This document shows positions 36,218 to 46,511 of a DNA stretch of 64,000 nt, one piece after another. A model generated the notes under the pieces. It was not told where the DNA came from. It did no database searches and saw only the letters and a program-made list of their open reading frames with translations. Source of the stretch: Dictyophora rubrovolvata (taxonomy: Eukaryota > Basidiomycota > Agaricomycetes > Phallales > Phallaceae); NCBI GenBank assembly GCA_029959195.1, contig CP114118.1, forward strand, positions 3,002,001 to 3,066,000, read 5' to 3'. Position numbers and translations under genes: made by a program. Positions within the stretch are counted from its first letter, which is position 1. Each line of letters opens with the position of its first letter.

Positions 36218-36480
36218 ATGTATGGCGGATATGCAATGGGTATGATGCACAAGGACCCTTTTTGTACGGACAACAACAAAAGAATAGTCAAGCTCCAGTT
36301 CCTCGTGTGACGTCTGTGCCGTCGCCGCCTGAGACTTATGATAATGCGCCGTTGACATGGACGTTTGGTGGTGGAGTACTAGTGATGTGGATGAGCATAG
36401 TCATAGTAATGATCATAGGGGAGAGGCGGATGATGATAGTGGGAGTATCGCCTGGGATTATGGTGCAAGGAGAGTTTTGA
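36218..36480 (+). pseudogene. Decayed coding fragment, unknown family
   Basis: The plus strand reads MYGGYAMGMMHKDPFCTDN from 36218. From about 36260 it shifts frame into FLYGQQQKNSQAPVPRVTS and PSPPETYDNAPLTWTFGGG, then shifts again into STSDVDEHSHSNDHRGEADD followed by DSGSIAWDYGARRVLR up to a GTACGT donor. Each piece is protein-like (Gln/Pro-rich, then acidic/His-rich), but they do not share a frame and no intron fits between them. This looks like the dead 5' end of a host gene, possibly a regulator by composition. The family is not recognised. Confidence 0.45.
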
Positions 36481-37183
36481 GGGTACGTCTCGAGTGCTTG
36501 ATTTGAGATCGGGGCTTTAGCCTTCTTTTTTATGGGAGGGATTACTTTACCCCTGTATCGTGCGTAGTATCCTCAATGCAATGGGAAAATACATACAGTC
36601 CAGTCTTCATTTAGGTTCGGTAGTGTTTAAAGGATCTCGTGGAAATGGACGATTATCAGAACACGGATGCGAGGGGAGGAAATGATGATCTTTTGGGACC
36701 TCAAGCTCACGCTCCGGACGTCGAAACTCAATGCGAAGAAGCCACCTGAGGATCGCGTTCAAGGCAGAAAATATTTTTTATTAACATATGTTGAATTTTG
36801 CGAAATTTCTTTTTCCCGCCGTTTGAAATAATACGGTATCTTATTGTTTTGACCTTACCAGTATGGCGACGGAGAAAGTCAAATTGTAAGAGTCATTCAA
36901 TGCCACTAGTTAAAGAAGCTCATCAAACTATTACCTCGAGAAATTTCGTGATTTCTGTCTTGACTTCTTGGGAGGAAATTTTTTCAATAGCTCAAACAAG
37001 TATACGGTTTTGAAGGCAGATTGATTAGACGTAGCAGCCTGAGCAGGAATAGAACAAGAGAAACCGAGAAAGTCTCGCCTAACGGTGAACGGCGCCTGCC
37101 GAAACTCCGTGACATCCGTCACGTCACAAGAATTGTCTAAAGGATGACTAAGGAGTCCGGCGCTTGTCCTTAACTTTCCTGCC
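36481..37183. other. Intergenic region upstream of Rtf2
   Basis: Contains the Rtf2 promoter. Segments near 36610-36750 still look weakly coding and may belong to the decayed gene just upstream. Otherwise nothing seen. Confidence 0.45.
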
Positions 37184-38315
37184 ATGGGTAATGATGGTGG
37201 CAGCATCCCCGACAGAAGAGACTTAGTCCGTACGAAAGCTAAAGTATGTCACATTTTCATAGTTTCTCCTCGTTGACTCATTTAAACTGTTTTCCTTCAG
37301 GCGGAACAGGCTGATAAGAACAACCAGACGATCGCTCGCTGGTTTTTCTGTGCTCTCTCAAAGGTACGTTATGATATAGAAACGTCCTCAATTGTCGCTT
37401 ATCTTTATGTTTATCTTTTTGCGTAGCTTCCGTTACAAGAACCGGTAGTCTCCTGTGCTTTAGGAAAACTGTACAACAAAGATTCCGTTTTGGAGTATTT
37501 ACTAGACAAATCGATCTTTGGTGACGGAGAGACGATTTGTGGCCATGTGCGCTCCCTGAAGGTGAAATTTCAGCTTCTCAACTACCCATCCATGGTCCTA
37601 AATAGCTTTCCTATTTTCAGGATGTCAAAACACTCAAATTAACTCGCAATCCTGCCACAGAAGTTTCAGGTTCGGAGCACCAATCTCGATTCGCGTGCCC
37701 TCTCACGCTCAAAGAAATGAACGGCGGCCAGCCATTCGTCTACATTTGGACTTGCGGATGTGTGTTCTCACAAAGTGGTCTTCGGTCCGTTCGTACTACT
37801 ACTACATCCCCACCTTCCGACGCCGCCAAAGATCTGCAACAAAAAGGCCTCTGTCCACAATGTTCCACTCCTTTCTCACCGTCCAAAGACGTCGTCATGC
37901 TCAACCCATCCGAAAAAGAAGAAGAAAAGATGCGAGATGGTATGGAATTACGACGTGCAGCAGCAGCAGCTCAATCCGCCAGTTCAAAACCTAAGAAACG
38001 GAAGGCTGCTGCTACTGATATGCCTTCTTCGGAGCAACCACCGCAGAAGCGTGCAGTTCAGAACAGAGAAACGAAAAAGGTAGCACCGACTACCAATCAT
38101 GCTACTGCCACTTCCAAGTCGGTAGCGCAAGCTTTAGCGTTGGAAGAGAAGCTTAGGAAGAATACTATGAGCGATGCCGTGAAGAGCCTGTATGCCCCTA
38201 AAGATGCACCGATCAAGGAGACTTTTATGACTAGAACCTTCACTCGAGTATGTTCCCCTTTTTCTGTGTTGGTACTTGGTGTATTGACTCCTTTTTGCGT
38301 TCATAGTATGCTTAG
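37184..38315 (+). CDS. rtf2: Replication termination factor 2 (Rtf2)
   Basis: Member of the Rtf2 family, which acts at stalled or terminating replication forks and, in fission yeast, at the RTS1 barrier, and has also been linked to splicing. Five exons (37184-37243, 37301-37363, 37427-37561, 37621-38247, 38307-38315) give 297 residues. The start MGNDGGSIPDRRDLVRTK matches the family's opening. Next come WFFCALSKLPLQEPVVSC with GKLYNKDSVLEYLLDK, then ACPLTLKEMNG, YIWTCGCVFSQSGLR and GLCPQCSTPF, the RING/U-box-like fold. A Lys/Ala-rich linker follows (QPPQKRAVQNRE region). The C-terminus is KETFMTRTFTR followed by Tyr-Ala from a final coding exon of only three codons including the stop. Reading through that last intron would add a longer unrelated tail. 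It converges with the transporter gene to its right. Confidence 0.9.
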
Positions 38316-38685
38316 TAGGAAACGTGTCGGCACTGACCTTAACGCTTCGCTACCTATTTATTAGCTGTATATATGTATCAATTGTTGTAGAACGTTCACT
38401 ATTACACAGCATTTCCATAATATATGGAGTGATTATATTTTTCTATGGTTAGCTATCAAGTATATACAATAATCCCCGAACCAAAAAAAGTTTCCTCAAA
38501 GGGAACTTTCATATCATAATAAGATAACTCCAGTGTGATATTCGTAAGTGCATATAACAGGAATCGTTAATTTCAAAGCCGAAAAAAAAAGGCGCATCGC
38601 AATGGATGGCTGGCTAAAATAGAAGCATTGTTTAATTGCGACGAGGCGTCAACCACCGAAAAAAAAACTGACATATACAATCTGC
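38316..38685. other. Convergent 3' spacer
   Basis: About 370 bp of A/T-rich sequence between the stop codons of Rtf2 (+) and the transporter (-). No gene seen. Confidence 0.7.
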
Positions 38686-40744
38686 TCATGCGCCCAATTT
38701 TTCTTTCTTCTCGGCATCTATCGAGTAATCAGAGCTACTGTCGTCCTCAGCACCCAACTGGCTAATGTCGTAGCCATGGGCAACGAGGTAAGCACGGAAC
38801 TTCAGTGCAGATTAGTTAGGGATAAGCGTAAATAATGCACAAAGCCGTTATCGAAACGAACCTCTTCATCTTCCTTCTGCATTCCATCAGGTCCCAAGGG
38901 ACGAATGAAGAAGAACGTAATAATAGCACTGAGGATGGCTAGTCCACTTCCGACGAAGAAAGGACCAGAGTTGCCACGGTCAGAATCGGCACCGCCGAAA
39001 GCTAAGTGGACAAAAATGGTTACATTGATTAGGGTCGATACAAGAGATTTGACTTACCTGCGATCAAAGGAGGGAAGGCTGAAAAAATAAAATAAAGGTT
39101 AATCAATCTGCCAAAGGCTGTTCTGACTGAGTATTTGCGCACCCCATGTACCGACGAATGCACCAACTTTGCCAATGGCAGCAGCAATACCATAGAATTG
39201 ACCACGAACGGCAGTTGGACCGCTCTTGGAAGCAATAAGACCAAGACAGTTACCAGGCTGCACGAAGAAAGAAAGAAAGAAAGAAGTCAAATTTAGATGC
39301 AACAGTTGAACATGAACGAAACTGACTCCAAGTTCACCGAATGTCAGAAAGAAACCATATATTACGGCAAATCCACCAACGTGGTTTTTCAGATGGGGGT
39401 ATGTACCACTCATTATGAATCCGACCACGGCTTGCAACAGAAGCCCAAGAATTTGGGTATACCTAGGCCCTAAGTAGTCGACGATGAATGCACCACCGAG
39501 GGTACCGGGCATGTAGAATAAGCTAAAAAAAGAGACGCAGATGCATTTTAAAGTCCATGTAGACAAACGTTTCTAAACAGGCCTTACTTGATAACAACGT
39601 TCCAGCCGAAAATAACGCTCAAACTGGCGTTTGCAGGTTCGACGCTGTCTAAGATAGTGGAGGAGAACAAACCGAAGGGGTAAGTGATAAAGTCATAGAT
39701 GAACCTGTGTTGTAGAGTGGTGTAGTCAGACTATAAGCGCAGTGAACTTTAAATGAAAGAAAAGAGTGATATATACCAGGTAAAGGAGACGGCAGCCAAA
39801 TTGACCCAGTAGCGTTTGATAATTAGCCAGTAGGGAATCGAAGCGTGTTTCATGGAAGACTTTTTGTACATAGTAGGTTCCTGTTGTAATTCGTGTCAAA
39901 GCACCAGGCTTTTACGGGTTATATTTTACCTACCTCCATACGAAGACGCCAAAAAAAGACGGCAGCGGCGGGGATGACACCTAGCCCGAGTGATCCTCTC
40001 CAAGCGGCATTCAGGTGTTTGTCTCCGAAGCTTGGGGAAGAGAAAAAGTAAGAAGACATGGTCATCAATTAATTCAATTAACAATTGCTTACATCCAAAA
40101 CAGAACCAGAGGTACAAAAGAACCAATGACAAATCCAAAGTCAATCATCGAGTCTATTAAAATAAGATGCCAATAAAAGTTAATAATAGCAGCCGACGGA
40201 TAGAGGTGATGTCATAAACACACTAGTTGCCAAAGCGAACCAACGGTGCTGGGCATTCTTTGCGATACCTTCCTCTTCAGTCTGTTCACTGGCGGCGACA
40301 CTACCGCAGGGGTATTCGGCTCCAATACCAATACCGATGAAGAACCGGAAAGCGGTGAGACATGCGACGAGACCATGCACGGAGTTGTGGGCACCTTGGG
40401 AGCAGGCAGACAAGAAAGCGAACAGTCCTATAATAGTCGTAGAAGCCATCTAATAAATGCAAAGACACATTGACAACCATTCAAACGAACAGGATCTCAA
40501 AACTACTCACCATCCCGAATTTACGACCAATCTTATCACTCATATACCCGAATGTAAGCATACCGACGATTGTGCCAGCAAACACTATCGAAGAAAGAAC
40601 GGTGCTCTGGTGTGAGTTGATGGCTTCGGACCCGAACTGCTTTCGCAAAAGAGTTATGACGCTTCCGATGATACTGTTAGAGTACCCATCTGAGAAGAGG
40701 GCAGTTCCACACGCGAAAATTAATGAGACTTTAGACAACGGCAT
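38686..40744 (-). CDS. MFS transporter, Git1-like (glycerophosphodiester/phosphate)
   Basis: Plasma-membrane symporter of the major facilitator superfamily, phosphate:H+ branch; the nearest named relatives import glycerophosphoinositol or glycerophosphocholine (yeast Git1). Eleven exons give 474 residues: 40511-40744, 40224-40449, 40093-40153, 39934-40030, 39777-39880, 39588-39704, 39327-39522, 39143-39257, 39058-39078, 38862-39001 and 38686-38799. All junctions keep frame. MFS landmarks are DGYSNSIIGSV in helix 1, the loop 2-3 motif GYMSDKIGRKFGM, FRFFIGIGIGAEYPCGS in helices 4-5, MIDFGFVIGSFVPLVL and FYMPGTLGGAFIVDYLGPR. The tail is acidic and cytosolic (GAEDDSSSDYSIDAEKKEK). One exon has only 21 nucleotides (39058-39078). 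Substrate choice between glycerophosphodiesters and inorganic phosphate is inference. Confidence 0.92.
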
Positions 40745-41940
40745 TGGTAATGCGGGTTGTTGTGTCGTCTATCTGGAATTTTAGCGACTGAAAGAGTCTA
40801 AGGGTGTCCTGCTGGGGAAGGAATAAAGCCTAGCGGAACCCAAACAAACAGCTAAGTACGCTATTATTTAACTGCAAAAGTGAATTTCCCACTCAACGTT
40901 TTCATTTATCGCATCCCTAGATTATTCGATCTCCGACCCTAAAAAAAAAAGAAACCCCCGTTAAAAGGTGCACTATATGTTAGGAGGTGTTGAAGTACCG
41001 ACGCACGTTCATTTCTCATTGTTTTACTCCATTAGTTCCATGTCCGGCGTTGACACTTCCTCAAAACTCCTTTCAGAGCGAACCCATTCCATAAGGTGAA
41101 CTCAAAAAATCGTTATTCAAGTCATCCCACCGTCCTGTTTACCCGCTGTAGCTTGGCGGGTAAACAGCATCATGGGAAATAAATTTCTCACACACCACGA
41201 TCGAGCTATGAAAAAACCAAGTTTAAGCTGAGATAGAAAAATTTCAGAAACGTTGAACTCATTGGCGGGTGAGGAACGTTTGCAAAACCGAAGCTGAAAG
41301 GTTTGGATTTCCCGGCTTCAGTCACCGAACAGGTTACAGCAGGTTACAGCCTGTTACAGCAGTGCTTAAAAAACGAACACGTGGAGCTTCTTTTTTTTCG
41401 GCAGCGGCGGCGATAATGACATAATCAGGGTGATGTTCTATCAGGCATCCCGGAGATATCCTTCTCCAAGTACGACACGACGTTCCCCTTAAAAAAGAGG
41501 CAACTTTGGATGTTAACCTTGATGCATTTAGATTTAGATGCAGAATCTTTCCGAGAACTAATTCAGCAAAAATGTTACCCCTATCCCTAAATTTCCAACC
41601 GCAACGTTCGTTGTTCCATCATCAGGTTAAGGTTTGAGCAATGTCGAGACTTTGTATTACCATTACTGGCTAGACTCTTCGCATTTGCGGTTGATCACTC
41701 CTGAAAAAAACCAAGACTCATTCTTCCAGTCCATATAGAAGAATCTTTCTTGCGTATCAGGTGAAATCCGGATCTAAGTTTCGAACATTCACCTTCTCGA
41801 CCCTCGCTCGCGCAAAGCGGACAAAAACTCAATTATGTCGAAGATGAGCAGAATCCTTCCGCCCTTGATATTATTTGATCACATCAACCATCGTTCCTTA
41901 CACGTGTACATATGTATTTATCCTATCTCAATTACACCCC
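40745..41940. other. Intergenic region
   Basis: Promoter of the transporter on the left, 3' flank of the first glycosyltransferase on the right. Short direct repeats of CAGGTTACAG/CCTGTTACAG lie near 41330-41360. A perfect inverted repeat of GTTTACCCGC / GCGGGTAAAC lies near 41136-41167. No gene seen. Confidence 0.5.
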
Positions 41941-43313
41941 TTAATCCCATTCTCCCTGAAGCTCCTCTATCTCCCGTAGTGACTTGATTTCTGATTCCCT
42001 AATATGATGAACACAAACGCTATTCCAGCCAATCGGTGCTCCATACTCTTCCACGCTCGGTCTACCTTTGTAGTCATGCCACCCATGATCATCAATAACG
42101 ACTGTGTTCACAGGTTCAGGAAGCAAAGGATCAGGTCGAATGCCCACATCGATGTTCCATGGATTCTTTTTGGAGACTCGGAAGGTATGCTGAGGGTCCG
42201 CGAAAACACTTAGAGACGATATCCAAGATCCGATCATAACATCATCGCAGGGGTACGCGATATGGTGGGGGAGTGAAGGCTTTGCTGACAGTAACTGTTT
42301 CACGAGGTATGAACTAAACGATGACAGGTCATTTTTCTTTTCTTTTCGATGATAATTCAACAGTAACACCTACCTTAGCATATATCCTATTCCTATCGGG
42401 TACGAATACCACGGTCCATCAAGGCGAAGGTCTTCTTCTGTCGAGTCCTTGTTCTCATCAGAGACTGTTCCTAGCCAATACCACCAATGTGAGCCCATTC
42501 GCGCCACCATAACAGTATCTTCTCGAGGATTAATATTTTTTCCTTCCAAAACTGTTGGAAGTCGGCGAGCCAACGCCCCGAATCGAACAAACGTATCGGA
42601 ATCAATGGTCATAAAATAGTCGTAACTTGCATTTGAGAAGGACTCAGCCTGCCAATTAAACGGGTCAATCCACATTTATATCTGAGGAAGCAATAAGGCC
42701 TACGGACCCATTTAAATGCGTGGTATCGCTTCTGTGACAACTTGTCGAACGCGTCGTCGATATCCATAATTTCTAGATCCCCATGCTTCTCTTGCTCTTC
42801 TCGCAGAGTGTCCATTTTGTTCTCTGCGGGGACGTTGTTGGGTAGTCCAAGTACAAAGCGGTATGCCAAGTTGATTTCGCTTGGACGAACGCCCCTGAAC
42901 ATGTTATCTCGAAGGAGCTGACGTCTTTTCACTTCATTCGGGTGTGACATCACTGCTACACGGAATGCCAATGGTTTGTCAGGCAAGGGTAAGTCCATCC
43001 AGGATGGGCGTGTCTCTGTGTCAAAGGACTTGACCCATTGCGACTGAGGGTTTGAAGCAAAGGGCGCTGATATCGTCGGAATAATTTCTAGTTGTTTTTC
43101 TGTGTCAGCAATAGGAACTTGAGGTTCAAGTTGTACAGAAAACTCGCGATGATTTTTGAATAGCTGGAAAAGCACGACCAGCGATCCGCCAACCGCCACA
43201 AGTACAATAACCAAGAAGACTCTTGGACGATAAAGAAACCGAAAACAGCCTCTTGAAATCAACTTGTGCGATTTATCGTCTGGCGAACTGCGTATTGTGT
43301 ACTGGGACGACAT
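41941..43313 (-). CDS. GT31 glycosyltransferase, copy 1
   Basis: Type II Golgi membrane protein of the galactosyltransferase family (GT31), transferring a sugar, probably in beta-1,3 linkage, to glycans. Three exons (42708-43313, 42374-42648, 41941-42313; introns 59 and 60 bp) give 417 residues. A short basic cytosolic tail is followed by one membrane segment (VFLVIVLVAVGGSLVVLF, near residues 32-50). The catalytic domain has FRVAVMSHPNEVKRRQLLRD, the family's start, and the metal-binding DxD in YFMTIDSDTFVRFGALARRL. Then come PRED, WYSYPIGIGYML and PYPCDDVMIGSWISSL. The first donor is GTCCGT. It is followed downstream by a same-strand paralogue with the same exon plan. The acceptor is unknown. 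Confidence 0.9.
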
Positions 43314-45183
43314 CTCGAGGGGATAAAAGAAGGCAATTTTTTAGGCGTTCCGCACGGACCAATAGCATTTTCATTACTGCTCAGTGCTAGTGATCAGTGC
43401 AAGCCAGGCTATGTCAGTCTCTCATCAATCGGACTGCGCCAACTTCTCGTTCATTTAACACTCAGAAGCGCCGGGGATATGCTGGCGAATCTGATTGTTC
43501 GGTGCCATTTTCTCAGTACAGACTCGAGCGACGCTGTGGAATGTTCAAAGTTTGTAAGTACTAAGCCCCAACCGACCGTTATTCACAGCCTTAGCGTTTG
43601 TCTTCGTTTATACCGATGCTTTTACATCTGAACTTTCAACAACCATATGCACCGTTATTTCATGAGAAGGTTTGGAACTTCTGCTTCGTCAAATCAGTCA
43701 ATAATAAATCCTTGGTTGCAATGGCTTCAATGGCATTCAATGGCAAGGTTGGCACAAATTCCAAGTTCATAAACAATATTTGGTTGCCTATCACCAGAGC
43801 TCAGGGTATAAAATTTAGGGCGCTGCAGTGTCCCGGGGTGGTATACGCCCAAAACGCACCCCGGGCATTCCCCGAGCTGCTATGATTTCGCTGAATTTTG
43901 CAAATGTGAAATGGTTGATGTACTGATTTGTGGTTGAAATGACGGACCAATATACAGGTGGTAAAAGTTTCCAGTGTGTTATTAAGACCGCGACCCCAAA
44001 TGGCCAGGCATTTCTGGCTAGAGTGATACGAATATAACTCTCTCACAACTTATTGCCAAGAGAACTTGCGACTGAAGTGACCAAAGAATCATTTCATTTG
44101 CTTCGGCATTCAATGTGAGCTTCCAGAATGGAAACATAAGTTAACCGTTGGCTAGTAGTTGAGGTGGCGAATATCCTCCATCTATCGGGGCGGCTTCAAC
44201 CAATCCCAAGGAGTTTCAATTTTGAAGTAAATCATTGAGCGACGGCCCGTATGAATCAGTTGCAAAGTATTATGAACGGGGAACCGGAACGTGCTTCCGA
44301 TAGAGATGCAGCGAACAGGGTATTATTTCTTCTGAGTACAGGAGAGCGTCAATGATATGTATTTATGTGAAAGCCAGGTGAGACCGGTGAGCCCGGCTGC
44401 CCTGTCCTTTGCCAGTCGACGACAGGCCTTCGTGCCGTAGTATCGACAGAGGAAGAAACAATTAAAGTGGCGCACGAGCAGACACAACAAAGAAACACTG
44501 AAGCCTAGGGTAGAGCCTCATACTGTGAAAAGGCCATATTTGTATACGAATGATTGAGCAGTGAAATTTATACTCTACTATTATAGGGTCAAGTGACTCA
44601 ATTCGATGAAAACGAATGGTATACTATATGGTGAATGACTCGGAAAATACTTAAAATGCACCTCTGTAACTTGTATCTATGTCTGTGTTTCAAACGATTT
44701 ACTTGAAATTATGTAGCACCCTCGAATTAAATGCGTGTTTGAGAAAGGTTTCACCTTGACCTGCTGTTTCAAAACTCAGATTCAGCCGAGCTGGTCGGAC
44801 GTACTGGCAGAGGTTTACTCAGTTACGGCGATTTCCTCCAAATATTACACATTATCATTCATGTCCGAGAATATGCCAATCCAATGCTTTCTACGGACGC
44901 CTAGAACGACACTCGGCGGGCAGCGCAGTGAAACTGTAACAGTCTATCGTAACAATACTTTGCACCACGAAATGGAGAACGACCATACACCTCAGTAAGA
45001 CATTTTCAATTTCGGGATAATGGACCGCGGCGCTATAGGATGTTGATTTAACTTCGTCAAATGACACCGCTATGGTGATAAATACGTACTATACCATGTA
45101 CGACTGAGACCAGATACATCCAAATATTATATACTATCACTAAAATTCTCATATTTGGGCTTTTCTTATTGTTCACATTCTCC
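43314..45183. other. Spacer between the tandem GT31 genes
   Basis: The left end is the promoter of copy 1, the right end the 3' flank of copy 2. No supported gene. The spacer is not obviously a copy of another part of the window. Confidence 0.5.
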
Positions 45184-46511
45184 TCAATCCCATTCTCCTT
45201 GATATTCCTCAATCTCCCGCAACAACTTAATCTCACCTTCCTTTATATGATGAATACAAACGCTATTCCAACCGACTGGCCCTCCTATATCTTCATAATT
45301 CGCTCTACCTTTATAATCATGCCACCCATGATCGTCGATGACAATGGTATTGAGTGGCTGAGGCAGGAGAGGATCCGGTCGAACGCCTACCTCAACGTTC
45401 CAAGGATGGACTTTAGAAACCCGGAAAGTATGTTGAGGGTCTGCGAAAACGCTCAAAGACGATATCCATGACCCGATCATAACATCATCACATGGATAAG
45501 GAATATGATGAGGGAGAGGAGGGCGGGTTGATAGTAATTGTTTCACAAGATAAGAACTGTTATGGAAAATGTGTTTTCGTGTAGAATAATGATGCACGGG
45601 GTACTTACCTTAGCATGTATCCTATTCCTATCGGGTATGAATACCACGGACCATCGAGACGAAGGTCTTCTTCCTCTGTGGATTCATTTTCGTCAGAGAC
45701 GGTTCCCAACCAATGCCACCAGTGCGGGCTCATTCGTGCCACTATGACGGGGTCCTCCCTAGGATTGATGTTTTTTCCTTCCAAAACCGTCGGAAGGCGA
45801 CGAGCCAACGCACCAAATCGAACGAATGTATCGGAATCCATGCTCATGAAAAAATCGTAACTTGCGTTAGATAAGGATTCAGCCTGTTAGAAACAGCTAA
45901 ATTCATCGAACCCTTTACTTCGAAAAAAAAAAAAGTTTACAGACCCATTTTAACGAGAAATACCGCTTTTGTGACAACCCTTTGCGTGAATCTTCCACCT
46001 CCCAAATGACCAAGTCCCCATGTCTCTCCTGTTCTTCTTCTAGAGATTCCTTTTTCTTCTTCTCGGGCAATCCAACTATAAATCGATATTCGATATTTAT
46101 TTCGCTGGGACGAACGCCTTTAAATATGTTGTCGCGGATGAGCTGACGTCTTTCGACTTCTTGTGGATGTGATATAACTGCCACACGAAAGATTAAGGGT
46201 GTTTCAACAGGGGGTGAGTCCAACCATGCCGGGCGGGTTTCATTGTGGAAGGACGTGATTAACTCTGACGGCGCTGGCGGTTTAATAGGAAGCTCTAAAA
46301 GAGTATCGATAGGAGGATCACTTCGTGACGTACGTTGGTAGCTTTTGAAGAACGGGAAAAGGATAAACAGCGACCCGCCGATGGCTACCAGTATGAGAAC
46401 CAGAAGAACTTTCGGGCGGTACAAGAATCGGAGGCGAGACGAACTAAACTTTTGCGGTATTTCATCTGGTAAAGTGGGTAGTTTTGTGTATGGGATATAC
46501 TTGTTGAACAT
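45184..46511 (-). CDS. GT31 glycosyltransferase, copy 2
   Basis: Tandem paralogue of the preceding GT31 gene. Exons 45945-46511, 45609-45883 and 45184-45556 give 404 residues; the second and third exons have exactly the same lengths as in copy 1 (275 and 373 nt) and the introns sit at the same codons. The membrane segment is VLLVLILVAIGGSLFILF. The catalytic motifs are FRVAVISHPQEVERRQLIRD, the DxD in FFMSMDSDTFVRFGALARRL, WYSYPIGIGYML and PYPCDDVMIGSWISSL. The stem region between membrane and catalytic parts has diverged most, and a Lys-rich run (PEKKKKES) replaces VPAENK. Both copies look functional. The first intron has a long T-run after its GTCTGT donor. Confidence 0.9.
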
